A stretch of 64,000 nucleotides of DNA from CAYRVX01 sp964427875 (GTDB lineage Bacteria > Planctomycetota > Phycisphaerae > SM23-33), in assembly GCA_964427875.1 (NCBI GenBank), contig CAYRVX010000028.1, positions 1-64,000 on the forward strand, in the 5' to 3' direction. Below, piece by piece: positions 35,321-44,738 of the stretch. The notes beneath the pieces are model-generated. The model searched no databases and was not told the DNA's origin. It worked only from the letters and a program-made list of their open reading frames with translations. Positions within the stretch are counted from its first letter, which is position 1; the number at the start of each line of letters is the position of its first letter. The position numbers and the translations under genes are program-made.

Positions 35321-36437
35321 TGCCGCCCACGTCCTTCGGCGCGTCGGTGGTTCTCTCAATGGGCCGGACGGGCAGGGTCCCGCCGATGATCGTCAGCGGG
35401 AAGCACTGCATTTGTGGATATGCGTCCGTGATCTTGCGCATTGCCTCGTCGCGATCGGCGGCGCCGCGGGCAACGAACTGCGCCGTTCCGTCGCCCTGGC
35501 TGCCGACGCCCTTTCCGCCGTGGACGTTTGGCCTGATGTCCCCCATCGCCAGCAGCTCGTGCAAGATGGGGCTGCCAAGCTCCACCCCGCTGCCGGGGGC
35601 GATCAGCCGATCGAAGTTCTCTTGGGCCTTCACCATGAGCCGGCCAAGCCACTCCGCGTCGCCCGCTCCCAGCGCGCGGTAAGCCTCACGGACGATCGTC
35701 TCGTTGTTCGGCCCCAGACCGCTTTGCAGGTCCCGGCTGGAAAGGTATGCCGACTGAAGATCGGAGAGGATCCTCACGGTGTTCTTCTTGCCGGCCAGGT
35801 CCACGAAGAACATGTGGACCTCGCCTCCGGCAAAAACGGGCTCGACCCGGATCTCGGCGGACTTCTGGAACGTCAGCAGCACGGGCGTCTTGCCGTAGAT
35901 GCAGGCCTGGTCCATCCGGCCGCACTGGCTGCCGGTGAGCCGCTCGCCAAGGTACGCCGCCTCCATCAGCTCGTGCGGGAACATCCCCAGGCCGTACACT
36001 TCGTCGAACGCCTTGGCCATCAGAATGCACACCGCCGCCGAGCTCGACACGCCCTTTTGCAGCGGCAGGTCCATCGCCGTGATACTCAGGTGGATTCCCC
36101 CGCCCACGCCCGGGCGGCTGGACATCTCGTAGGCGACACCCGCGCAGTAGCGAAAGAACTCCTTCTCATCCCTCGCCGCTTCCAGGAGCGTCTCGGGCCT
36201 CCAGTGACAGCTCATCTGCCGCCGCCGCCCGCTCGGGCGGCCGAGCTTGTCCGGCAACTGCGACTCGACCACGAACGAATCAGCCGGACGCGCAACCGCG
36301 GAGAGGCCCTGGTCCGTGCCGATCACCAGGCAGAAGCCCTTGTGGAGCCCGTACTCGGCCGCCCAGTCGCTGTGTTCGCCGAAGAGGCACAACCGGCCGG
36401 GAACAAACAGCCTGGTCTCGTCCGTCGTCTCTTTCAT
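35313..36437 (-). CDS. GHMP-family sugar kinase (galactokinase-like)
   Basis: This 374-residue cytoplasmic kinase of the GHMP fold has the N-terminal FVPGRLCLFGEHSDW, the ATP loop PLQKGVSSSAAVCI near residue 126, and the C-terminal GGKGVGSQGDGTAQF. The first motif has the galactokinase-like GEHSD, but the surrounding sequence is not that of GalK. A kinase for another sugar, such as galacturonate, glucuronate or a heptose, is possible. Overlap with galE suggests they act in one route that phosphorylates a sugar and epimerises its nucleotide derivative. Confidence 0.8.
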   Translation of the reverse strand: MKETTDETRLFVPGRLCLFGEHSDWAAEYGLHKGFCLVIGTDQGLSAVARPADSFVVESQLPDKLGRPSGRRRQMSCHWRPETLLEAARDEKEFFRYCAGVAYEMSSRPGVGGGIHLSITAMDLPLQKGVSSSAAVCILMAKAFDEVYGLGMFPHELMEAAYLGERLTGSQCGRMDQACIYGKTPVLLTFQKSAEIRVEPVFAGGEVHMFFVDLAGKKNTVRILSDLQSAYLSSRDLQSGLGPNNETIVREAYRALGAGDAEWLGRLMVKAQENFDRLIAPGSGVELGSPILHELLAMGDIRPNVHGGKGVGSQGDGTAQFVARGAADRDEAMRKITDAYPQMQCFPLTIIGGTLPVRPIERTTDAPKDVGGND

Positions 36438-36559
36438 GACCGTGCCTCTCGTCGCCGGCGCCTTGGCAGCTCACCTGGGCGTATTATTGCGGCGGCCGCG
36501 GGCGGCCGCAAGGTTCGTTCGGCTGCGCCCGGGCGCCGCCACGCCCGCCGAGAACCGCC

Positions 36560-37798
36560 TCAGTCCATCGAGAAATGCTCCGAGAAATCCCGCACCCAGC
36601 CGCCCGCAAGGGCGTCGAAGTCGCGCTGGAGCGTGCGGAACCGCTCGGTCGACCAGTCCTTCCGGGCGATCGCGTCGCCCAGGGAGTAGGTCGGGAGCTT
36701 GAACATCAGGCTTGCCGTCGTCAGCGCCGTGCTGTTGCCGCCGATCACGATATCGTCGCTGCGCATCTGCGCGAGGATTCTCTCCGCCGCCTGCCCTTCG
36801 CCCAAAACGCGGACGCGCCCGGCGGCCACTTCGCTGATGGAGTCATACTTCCCCGGTACCTCCCGGGGATGCGGCTTGACGTAGACGTCCAGCCCCTCGG
36901 CAACCAGCCTGCGGACGACGCTCTTGAGGAGATCCATGGTCTGCGGTCCCGGCAGGAAGCCGTCTTCGATCCAGGGCTGGGACAGGATCAAGGCAGCAGG
37001 CCGGTCGGACGAGCGAGGCAGCAGGACCTTCTCGCCGACGGCGGTGAGGATCGCCTGGCGGTAGTCGGCCGCCACGTCGGCGTCCAGCGTCATGGTGCCG
37101 GTCGTCTCGTCCTGCCAGAACAGCAGCCTCCGCTCGACGGGATATGCCCGGACAACGGCCCGGAACGCCCACGTCCAGAGCAGGTAGGCCAGGCAGTCCA
37201 GCCAGTCGGTCGCGAAGATGCGCCCCTCGTCGGTCCGGTCCATTTTTCGGGCGAAGTTCCAGGACTCCCTGGAGGCGTAGGTGCTGAGCCCTTCGTCGAG
37301 GATCACGAACCGCACGTCGCGGGTCCGCAGCAGCCTCCAGGTGCTGATCTGCGCGAGGGTGAACACGGCCGCCCCCGGGTGATACGGCGAGGCGACGCGG
37401 AGAATCGGCAGGTGCCGCCGCGGGCGGCCACGCGGACCCAGCAGCCACAGCCGCACAAGGAGAGCCGCCATCCTTCCCACTTCCAGGACCCGACCCGCCC
37501 CCGGGCGGTCGAGGACCTGCCGGGCCGCGAGGAAGATGATCCTGCCGTCGGCCCGGGAGAGCGGCAGGTCGGCCTGGTCTATGAGCGTCCCTCTGCCCAG
37601 GTGCGGCAGGATCAGAACGACGCCCTTTCGCCGCTCGCCGTGGCTGCGAAGGCGGCTCACCCAGGCATCGGCTCCCATGGCATGCCAGGGCGAGGTGGCC
37701 GCCGCGATGAAGCCGAGGTCTTCCGTGGCAATAAGTCGCCGGATCTCCTCGACGGCTTCGCCGAAGCCCTTCAGCTCGATGCCAACGGCCTGAGCCAA
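36560..37798 (-). CDS. Polysialyltransferase-like / GT52-like glycosyltransferase
   Basis: This 412-residue protein has a GT-B-like layout. The motif DVYVKPHPREVPGKYDSI, near residue 300, is the basic KPHPR signature shared by bacterial polysialyltransferases and GT52 enzymes. SDDIVIGGNSTALTTASLMF follows, the usual donor-site segment. The N-terminal half is weakly conserved. Immediate divergence from a CMP-sialate synthetase gene supports CMP-activated nonulosonic acid as donor, but this is contextual. It is last before the kinase gene on the minus strand. Confidence 0.7.
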   Translation of the reverse strand: MAQAVGIELKGFGEAVEEIRRLIATEDLGFIAAATSPWHAMGADAWVSRLRSHGERRKGVVLILPHLGRGTLIDQADLPLSRADGRIIFLAARQVLDRPGAGRVLEVGRMAALLVRLWLLGPRGRPRRHLPILRVASPYHPGAAVFTLAQISTWRLLRTRDVRFVILDEGLSTYASRESWNFARKMDRTDEGRIFATDWLDCLAYLLWTWAFRAVVRAYPVERRLLFWQDETTGTMTLDADVAADYRQAILTAVGEKVLLPRSSDRPAALILSQPWIEDGFLPGPQTMDLLKSVVRRLVAEGLDVYVKPHPREVPGKYDSISEVAAGRVRVLGEGQAAERILAQMRSDDIVIGGNSTALTTASLMFKLPTYSLGDAIARKDWSTERFRTLQRDFDALAGGWVRDFSEHFSMD

Positions 37799-38015
37799 CG
37801 CATTCTCCTTGCGCCCGTCGACTGTCGGGATATCGGAAGGATTCTAGTGGATTCAAGGCAGGAATTCATCTGATGCAGCGTGGCCTCCGCCGACCAACGA
37901 CCCTGGCGGCATGGAGAGAACCGCCCAAGAAACGCTTGTGAACCGCCCGGACCTGCTGATATAAGCACTGTTGGCCGCGCCGGAATGGCTTTTCGTGCCC
38001 CGGGAGGAGCGCGAC

Positions 38016-39221
38016 TTGCGGACGCAATCAGGGCCCAGCAAGCCGGAAGTGCTAGCCATCATACCCGCCCGCGGCGGGAGCAAGGGCATTCCGCGGAAGA
38101 ACGTTCTTGCCCTGGCCGGAAAGCCGCTCATAGCCCGCACCATCGAGCAGGCCAAGGCAAGTGGGATCGTGACCCGAGTAGTCGTATCGACCGACGACGA
38201 AGAGATCAGCCAGGTGTCCTTGTCCTGCGGCGCCGAGGTGGTGCGGCGCCCGGCGGAGATCAGCGGTGATGAGGCTTCCTCAGAGGCGGCGCTGCTGCAC
38301 GTGCTCGAACACCTCCGGGAGACCGAGGGCTATCGCCCGGATCTCCTCGTCTTCCTCCAGTGCACGAGCCCGCTGACGCTGGCCGAGGACATCGACGGGA
38401 CGGTCGAGGCCCTGCGCAGGCAGGAGGCGGACACGGCGTTGGCCGTCTCGCCGTTCCACTACTTCCTGTGGAAGACCGGTCCGAACGGGCACGCCGCCGG
38501 GATCAACCACGATCCGTCCGTGCGCCTGCTGCGCCAGCAGCGCGAAGCGCAGTTCATCGAGACAGGTGCCGTCTACGTGATGAGGACGGACGGGTTCCTG
38601 CGGCACGGCCATCGTTTCTTCGGGCGGACGGTGCTGCATGAGATCCCCATCGAGCGCCGGCTGGAGATCGACGAGCCGGTCGACTTCCAGATCGCGGATC
38701 TTCTCCTGAAGCGGCGCGAGCGAGCGGAGAAGACCCGGTCCCTGCCCCAGCCCGTGAAGGCACTGGTGATGGACTTCGACGGCGTTTTCACGGACAACAA
38801 GGTGGTCGTTCTCCCGGATTCCCGGGAAGCCGTCCTGTGCAACCGCGCCGACGGGATGGGCATACGCCTTCTCCGAGAGGTCGGCCTGCCCATGCTCGTG
38901 CTGTCCACGGAACAGGACCCGGTATGCCATGCCCGCTGTCGGAAACTCCAGCTTGACTGCCTCAACGCGGTCCAGGACAAGGCCCCGGTGCTGAGGGATT
39001 GGGCCGCGGATCGGGGGATTGCCCTGGACAAGACCGTGTACCTCGGCAACGACGTGAATGACCTGGAATGCATGGCGATCGTGGGATGCCCGGCGGCGGT
39101 GTCTGACGCTCACCCGGCCGCCAGAAAGGCCGCCCGCATCGTGCTGTCGGCCCGCGGCGGACACGGCGCGGTCAGGGAGATCGCCGACCTCATCCTTTCG
39201 CAGACAGGAGACGGTCAATGA
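38016..39221 (+). CDS. neuA: CMP-nonulosonate (sialate) cytidylyltransferase fused to a KdsC-like HAD domain
   Basis: The N-terminal domain (residues 1-230) is a NeuA-type cytidylyltransferase: AIIPARGGSKGIPRKN binds CTP, followed by STDDEEIS, FLQCTSPL and RLEIDEPVDFQIAD. Residues about 245-400 form a KdsC/YrbI-type HAD domain with MDFDGVFTDN, NRADGMGIRLL, LSTEQ and GNDVNDLECM. A similar two-domain layout occurs in vertebrate CMAS and some bacterial NeuA proteins. A TTG start at 38016 is favoured because GGGAGGAG lies six bases upstream; earlier in-frame starts lack such a site. Its stop overlaps the neuB start by four bases. Confidence 0.88.
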   Translation: MRTQSGPSKPEVLAIIPARGGSKGIPRKNVLALAGKPLIARTIEQAKASGIVTRVVVSTDDEEISQVSLSCGAEVVRRPAEISGDEASSEAALLHVLEHLRETEGYRPDLLVFLQCTSPLTLAEDIDGTVEALRRQEADTALAVSPFHYFLWKTGPNGHAAGINHDPSVRLLRQQREAQFIETGAVYVMRTDGFLRHGHRFFGRTVLHEIPIERRLEIDEPVDFQIADLLLKRRERAEKTRSLPQPVKALVMDFDGVFTDNKVVVLPDSREAVLCNRADGMGIRLLREVGLPMLVLSTEQDPVCHARCRKLQLDCLNAVQDKAPVLRDWAADRGIALDKTVYLGNDVNDLECMAIVGCPAAVSDAHPAARKAARIVLSARGGHGAVREIADLILSQTGDGQ

Positions 39222-40096
39222 TTGACGCCGTGAGGATCGGCGAGCGTCTCGTCGGCAGCGGCCAGCCGGCCTACGTCGTCGGCGAGATCGGACTGAACCA
39301 CAACGGCGACGTGCAGGTCGCCAAGGACCTCATTGACGCCGCCATCGTAGCTGGATGCGACGCCGTCAAGTTCCAGAAGCGTACGCCCGAGCTTTGCGTG
39401 CCGGTCGAGCAGCGGCACCTGGTCCGCGAGACCCCTTGGGGCCTGATGACGTACATGGAGTACCGCGAGAAGGTGGAGCTCGGACAGGAGGCGTATGCCG
39501 AGATCGACCGCTATTGCACCCAGCGGGGCATTGTCTGGTACGCTTCCTGCTGGGACGAGGCATCCGTGGATTTCATGGAGCAGTTTCGTCCGCCGTGCCA
39601 CAAGATCGCCTCCGCCTGCCTCACCGACGACGACCTGTTGAGGCACCATCGCCAGTATGGCCGACCGATCATCCTCTCCACCGGCATGAGCACGCTGGAG
39701 CAGATCGACCACGCGGTCGAGGTGCTCGGCAAGGACGATCTGATCATCCTGCACTGCACCAGCACGTATCCGGCCAGGAACGACGAGATCAACCTTCGCT
39801 GCGTCCGTGCCCTCAGAGATCGGTACGGCGTGCCCGTCGGCTATTCCGGCCACGAAGTGGGCCTCCAGGTCACCCTGGCCGCGGTGGCCATCGGGGCCTG
39901 CTGCGTCGAGCGGCACATCACGTTGGACCGCACGATGTGGGGCAGTGACCATGCCGCATCCGTCGAGCCACACGGGCTCATCCGCCTCGTGCGCGACATC
40001 CGCGTCATCGAGCAGGCCATGGGAGACGGGCGAAAGGTCGTCTGGGACAGCGAAAAGCCTCTGATAGAGAAGCTGCGCCGCGTCGGGGGAGCTTAA
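39218..40096 (+). CDS. neuB: N-acetylneuraminate synthase family protein lacking the C-terminal SAF domain
   Basis: This TIM-barrel enzyme condenses phosphoenolpyruvate with an N-acetyl-hexosamine to form a nonulosonic acid. EIGLNHNGDVQVAKDLIDAA, AVKFQKRTP, STGMSTLEQI, LHCTSTYPA, GYSGHEVG and ERHITLDRTMWGSDHAAS are all NeuB signatures. At 292 residues the protein stops after the barrel, whereas E. coli NeuB (about 346 residues) has an extra antifreeze-like SAF domain that helps form the substrate site. Truncated members of this kind exist, and the substrate may differ from N-acetylmannosamine. It is coupled to the NeuA fusion. Confidence 0.9.
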   Translation: MIDAVRIGERLVGSGQPAYVVGEIGLNHNGDVQVAKDLIDAAIVAGCDAVKFQKRTPELCVPVEQRHLVRETPWGLMTYMEYREKVELGQEAYAEIDRYCTQRGIVWYASCWDEASVDFMEQFRPPCHKIASACLTDDDLLRHHRQYGRPIILSTGMSTLEQIDHAVEVLGKDDLIILHCTSTYPARNDEINLRCVRALRDRYGVPVGYSGHEVGLQVTLAAVAIGACCVERHITLDRTMWGSDHAASVEPHGLIRLVRDIRVIEQAMGDGRKVVWDSEKPLIEKLRRVGGA

Positions 40097-40168
40097 AGCG
40101 ACGTTGCCGACCGGCCCGCCTTTATGTCCCCCGGCATGCCGGGCCTCCTACCGCGCTCTTTGGCTCGC

Positions 40169-41461
40169 TCAGCGGTTCTCTTTCGCAATCCGCCGCAAGA
40201 AGGCCACGCCTTCCGGGGCCTGCTGTCGCAGTTCCTCGGTCCTCTCGATGATCGCCCGTGAGAGCTCCTCGCGGGCCTCGAGGACCCTGCGCGCCTCCCG
40301 GACAACGTCGTCCAGGTGGATTGGCAGCGTCGCGATATCGAAGAGCCGCGTGGGGTAATCGTAGAGGTGGCACAGGGCGCGGGTCTTGTGGCTGTCGGCG
40401 CCCCACAGGAGGAAGGGCGTGCCGCCCAGCGTCGCCATGATCGAGGCGTGCCATCGACCCGAAACGAGCATGACCGAGCGCTTGAGCACCTCGATCAGCT
40501 CGGTATAGGGGCAATTGACAAGATCGAGCTTGGCCGCCTTCTTCCTCCTGGCCGCGCGGTTGACGCCCTCATGCGTCCGGGCGAACCCGTCCACGACCAC
40601 CACTTGGCGGCACACCTCCCGCAGCCGGTCGATCAACTCCGAGTAGACGTCGGCCACGTTCCATTTCACCGTGCTGGCGTCGCTTCGCATCCCCGCGGAG
40701 TCCCCCAGGCAGATAAACGGGCGGCTGAAGTCGACCAGTCGCTTCAGCTCCGCCGATGGCTCCCAGTGCTCCCGGGGGCGCAGCGTGAACAGCGCATCGG
40801 GGCAGAAACGGACCTCTCCCTGGTACCCGATGCGCCGCAGTTCGTCGATGGAGAGCGGCTCGCGAACGCTGACGTAGTCCAGCATCGGGTAAACCGTGCG
40901 GATCATCTCCTCGGCGTCGGCGTTGCCGGGGTCCACCGTGTGGTTGATGATCGCGCAGTACTTGCCGAAGTGCTTCCTGGCCATGTAGGCCATGAACAGC
41001 ACGTAGAGAGCCCCGGGTCGGTATCTGCCGTCGGGCATCACGCCCCGTACGATGTGCCCCTCGGAGTTGATCACGACGCAGTCACAGTCCCGCAGGCAGC
41101 GGGCCTCGTATGGGAAGATCCGGCCGCCCAGCATCTGCTCGGCCGCGTGCTCGTACATGTCCAGCCGGCAGGGGACAGGCAGCTCCCGTGACTTCCGTCG
41201 CCTGAACTTTTCGGCCAACTCCTTTGCGCCCATCGAGATGATCACAGACTTGAGGTTCTGGATCATGCGCCCGGGAGGGCGCCATTGTGGCCAGCCGTCT
41301 GGCGGCGTATGCCACCGGAAGCTCCTGTAATCGATGATTCTGATCGGCATCGGTTCCCAGGCCTGGCGGATGAGTTTCAGCAGGGCATCCGAGGTCGCGA
41401 CGGAGCCGTAGTTGAAGCCCGTCCTCGTGTCACCCATGAACAACAGCTTCTTTTCCGACAT
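40169..41461 (-). CDS. Polysaccharide pyruvyl transferase family protein
   Basis: This protein of about 430 residues resembles the CsaB/WcaK pyruvyl transferase family. A first domain opens with LLFMGDTRTGFNYGSVATSD, and CDCVVINSEGHIV is followed by YVSVREPLSIDELRRIGY. The typical C-terminal segment VMLVSGRWHASIMATLGGTPFLL is also present. Members transfer pyruvate from phosphoenolpyruvate to glycan sugars; the SGRWHASIMA motif is the best support. The ATG at 41461 gives the conserved start; the frame upstream encodes unconserved residues. Confidence 0.82.
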   Translation of the reverse strand: MSEKKLLFMGDTRTGFNYGSVATSDALLKLIRQAWEPMPIRIIDYRSFRWHTPPDGWPQWRPPGRMIQNLKSVIISMGAKELAEKFRRRKSRELPVPCRLDMYEHAAEQMLGGRIFPYEARCLRDCDCVVINSEGHIVRGVMPDGRYRPGALYVLFMAYMARKHFGKYCAIINHTVDPGNADAEEMIRTVYPMLDYVSVREPLSIDELRRIGYQGEVRFCPDALFTLRPREHWEPSAELKRLVDFSRPFICLGDSAGMRSDASTVKWNVADVYSELIDRLREVCRQVVVVDGFARTHEGVNRAARRKKAAKLDLVNCPYTELIEVLKRSVMLVSGRWHASIMATLGGTPFLLWGADSHKTRALCHLYDYPTRLFDIATLPIHLDDVVREARRVLEAREELSRAIIERTEELRQQAPEGVAFLRRIAKENR

Positions 41462-41622
41462 GAGCGCTCTCCACAAGCAAGGAGCCCACGCGGGATCATA
41501 CGATTTGCGTCCCGGTCGGCAAGCCACGGCCGGCTCGGCGCCCGGCGATGCGCCTGTGCCGCGCAGCGTCTTGATGACGGCCTCGCGGGCTCAGCACCGT
41601 CGCGGATCGGTCCCCCTTGGCC

Positions 41623-42918
41623 TCACGGCCCGCGGCATGCTTCGACCTCTCTGTTGAGCTTGTACCATGCCAGGCCGTTGGAGACAACCGCCTGGAGCCC
41701 CATCCCGATGGCCATGGCGACAATCAGACCGTGATCGCCGTATCGCGACGCCAGCGCGAAGCTCAGCGCTACCGTGACGGCGCCCGACAACACGGTGGAG
41801 ACGGCCTGGGACCGCGTCTTCTTCAGGCCGTGGAGAATGTGGACGCCTTGCAGGTAGACCGTGTCGAGGGCACACGCCACGCCGGCTGCGATCAGCAGCG
41901 CAGGCGTCGGCGCGTACGACTCGGGCAGCGACAGATGCAGCACGAAAAAGGCGAAGTAGAGCCCGAGGTACATCACGAACACCAGCGCCAGGCTCGCCAG
42001 CATCGTGTTGCGGAGGATCTGCACCGCCTGTCTGGGGGCGCCGCGGCCGAAGGCCGCACCAATATCCGGGCGACGGGCCTCGAAGAGGGCGCGCGAGATC
42101 ATCATGCCGGCCACCACAATCTGTGTGACGAGCGTATAGGGGGCAAGCTCCCCGAGCGACATGTATCGCGTTCCGATCCATCGCCCGCTCTGGCTTACCG
42201 CCCACAGCGCCAGCACGTGGAACGTCGTCGGCCAGGAGTACGACAGCGACTTGCCCAGCATGCTCCAGCGAAACCGGGCCCCTCGAAGGTACTTGCCCGC
42301 GTGGACCAAAACGATTGCGGCGGCCGCCCCCCTGCCAGCCGCCACTGCGATGATGCTCCGCAGGAATCCGTCCTCGACCCACGGGCCCAACGCCAGGAAC
42401 GCCCCCAGGATGCCGAAGCCGCTCACCGCCGAGGCCACGAAGAACACGGCGGCATCGCCCCGGATGCGGATAAGCGTCAGCCCGAAGTCTCCGGCCACCA
42501 GAAGCACGACGACCAGCGAGACCCAGGTCTGGACGTCCAGCGACCCCAGCGAGATCGGCTCGATCACGCCGCCGAGACGAAGCACGCAGACGCACGCCAC
42601 CAGCCCCAGCGTGACGAACCCCAGGGCGCCGAGGAGGGAGCTGAACAGCAGCTCCGCTTGACGGTGAGGCTGCTCGTAGTCAAAGTACAGCCGACCCGGC
42701 GCCAGGTGAGCGTTCAAGGAGAACAGCGGCGTCAGGATCGCCACGGCGCTGACCATCAGGCCGAAACGCGTGAACTCCTCCGGCGTCAGCACGGCCACCA
42801 GGAACGGCAGAAGCAGGAGGTGCGCCGCCTTCTGGAGACTGCCCCCCAACAGATACAACGAAGTCCGGGCGAAGACCTGCCACCGGGAAGTGCCTGACCT
42901 GCCTTCGGGGGGCTTCAT
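41623..42918 (-). CDS. Wzx-like lipopolysaccharide/O-antigen flippase (MATE/Polysacc_synt family)
   Basis: This 431-residue inner-membrane protein has about twelve to fourteen hydrophobic segments, a basic N-terminus ahead of a first long helix (SLYLLGGSLQKAAHLLLLPFLVAVLTPEEF), and LYFDYEQ early in the sequence. The layout is that of oligosaccharide flippases that move undecaprenyl-linked glycan units across the membrane. It would export the product of the surrounding glycan genes. It is divergent from the sulfatase gene across 274 bases. Confidence 0.8.
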   Translation of the reverse strand: MKPPEGRSGTSRWQVFARTSLYLLGGSLQKAAHLLLLPFLVAVLTPEEFTRFGLMVSAVAILTPLFSLNAHLAPGRLYFDYEQPHRQAELLFSSLLGALGFVTLGLVACVCVLRLGGVIEPISLGSLDVQTWVSLVVVLLVAGDFGLTLIRIRGDAAVFFVASAVSGFGILGAFLALGPWVEDGFLRSIIAVAAGRGAAAAIVLVHAGKYLRGARFRWSMLGKSLSYSWPTTFHVLALWAVSQSGRWIGTRYMSLGELAPYTLVTQIVVAGMMISRALFEARRPDIGAAFGRGAPRQAVQILRNTMLASLALVFVMYLGLYFAFFVLHLSLPESYAPTPALLIAAGVACALDTVYLQGVHILHGLKKTRSQAVSTVLSGAVTVALSFALASRYGDHGLIVAMAIGMGLQAVVSNGLAWYKLNREVEACRGP

Positions 42919-43192
42919 GGAATCCGATCCGCCATTCTTGCGCCACCTGTTCCTTGCCTTGCGTCGTCCGATCCCTGTCCGGCCGGCCTGAGAGCTTTAT
43001 CGGCAAATGCGCTTTCGGAGTAGAGGCCGACAGCGGCCTTACTACGGATGGACCGCGGAATGCGTTCGGCTGCAAGTTGCGATCTCATTGGCTGTCCCGC
43101 GGCCCGGCCGGGCTTTATTCCTTGATGGAGGTCCGCCCGAGAATACCATCGTCTTCATTGGATGGCCGATGACCACGCAAAGGAGACCTCTC

Positions 43193-44686
43193 ATGAAACG
43201 GCGCGATTTCCTGAGGACTTTGGGCGCAGCAGCGTCGGCCCTCGCGGCGGGCTCGTGGCTTCGCGCCGCCGGGCCGGGCCGGCAGAAGCCCAACTTCGTC
43301 ATCATCTTCACGGACGACCAGGGCTACCAGGACGTCGGGTGCTTCGGCTCGCCGCTGATCAAGACACCCCGGCTGGACCGGATGGCGGCCGAGGGAAGGA
43401 AGTTCACCAGCTTCTACACGCAGCCGATCTGCGGGCCGGCGCGGGCGGCGATCATGACCGGCTGCTACCCCATGCGGGTCGCCGAGCGGGGCAACGTCAA
43501 GAACACTCACCCCGTCCTGCACAGCAACGAGAGCACCGTCGCGGAGGTGCTGAAGACCCGCGGGTACGCCACGGCGATGATCGGCAAGTGGGACCTCGCC
43601 AGGCACGCGCAGGTGAACTTCCACCGCGACCTGATGCCCAACGCCCAGGGCTTCGACTTCTTCTTCGGCACGCCGACCAGCAACGACAGCCGCGTGAACC
43701 TGTACCGCAACGCCGAGCTCATCGAGAAAAAGGCCGACATGGCGTCGCTGACGCGCCGGTACACCGACGAAGCCGTTAAGTTCATCGCCGCCAATAAGGG
43801 CCGCCCGTTCTTCGTTTACCTGGCGCACACCATGCCCCACACGCGTCTGGCCGCGTCGGAGCAGTTCCGCGGCCGGAGCAAGCGGGGGCTGTACGGCGAC
43901 GTGATCGAGGAGATCGACTGGAACGTCGGGCGAATCCTCGACGCGCTGAAGGAGCGGGGCCTGGAGAAGACCACGTACGTGATCTTCGCCAGCGACAACG
44001 GCCCGTGGCTGATCAGGAAGGCCCACGGGGGCTCGGCCAGGCCGCTGCGAAGCGGCAAGGCCTCCACGTGGGAGGGCGGCCAGCGCGTGCCGTGCATCAT
44101 CTGGGCGCCCGGGCGGGTCCCCGCCGGGACGGCGTGCGACGAGATCGCCTCGACGCTGGACGTCCTGCCGACCTTCGCGAAACTCGCCGGCGCCGCCCCG
44201 CCCGCCGACCGCGTCATCGACGGCCACGATATCTCAGACCTGATCCACGGCAAGCAGGGCGCGACCAGCCCCACCGAGGCGTACTACTACTACCTCTACA
44301 CGCACCTCCAGGCCGTGCGCAGCGGCAAGTGGAAGCTGCACCTGCCCCGCCCGGAATACCCTCCGTGGTGCGGGCGGCTGCACGGCCGGCACATCGACCG
44401 CAAGGACGTCTTCGAGATCAAGAAGCCCTTGCTGTACGACCTGGCGGCCGATATCGGCGAGACGACGAACGTCGCCGACAGGCACCCGGACGTCGTCAAG
44501 CGCCTGTTGAAGCTCACCGAGAAGGCCCGCGAGGACATCGGCGACTACGATCGCATCGGCAAGGGCGCCCGCTTCTTCGACGACGGGCCGAAGCGGCCCG
44601 ACATGAACAGGTGGAAGGCCGCCAAGCGGCCAAGGAGGGCAAAGCGCAAGCCCGGAGCCAAGGAGCCAAAGGCGAGCGGCAGGTGA
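43193..44686 (+). CDS. Tat-exported sulfatase
   Basis: This 497-residue sulfatase begins with a twin-arginine signal (MKRRDFLRTLGAAASALAAG). The catalytic motif CGPAR at residue 80 supplies the cysteine that formylglycine-generating enzyme converts, followed by the AAIMTGCYP tail of the signature. Metal ligands DD in FTDDQGYQD and DNGPW near residue 265 are present. The C-terminus is lysine/arginine-rich. AAGGAGA lies eight bases before the ATG at 43193, favouring it over an earlier in-frame ATG. A sulfated-polysaccharide substrate is usual in planctomycetes; the specific one is unknown. Confidence 0.93.
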   Translation: MKRRDFLRTLGAAASALAAGSWLRAAGPGRQKPNFVIIFTDDQGYQDVGCFGSPLIKTPRLDRMAAEGRKFTSFYTQPICGPARAAIMTGCYPMRVAERGNVKNTHPVLHSNESTVAEVLKTRGYATAMIGKWDLARHAQVNFHRDLMPNAQGFDFFFGTPTSNDSRVNLYRNAELIEKKADMASLTRRYTDEAVKFIAANKGRPFFVYLAHTMPHTRLAASEQFRGRSKRGLYGDVIEEIDWNVGRILDALKERGLEKTTYVIFASDNGPWLIRKAHGGSARPLRSGKASTWEGGQRVPCIIWAPGRVPAGTACDEIASTLDVLPTFAKLAGAAPPADRVIDGHDISDLIHGKQGATSPTEAYYYYLYTHLQAVRSGKWKLHLPRPEYPPWCGRLHGRHIDRKDVFEIKKPLLYDLAADIGETTNVADRHPDVVKRLLKLTEKAREDIGDYDRIGKGARFFDDGPKRPDMNRWKAAKRPRRAKRKPGAKEPKASGR

Positions 44687-44738
44687 TGGCCGCCCCCGGG
44701 TCGAGCCCCCCCCCGACGGTGGCAGGCACGGCGCGGGC

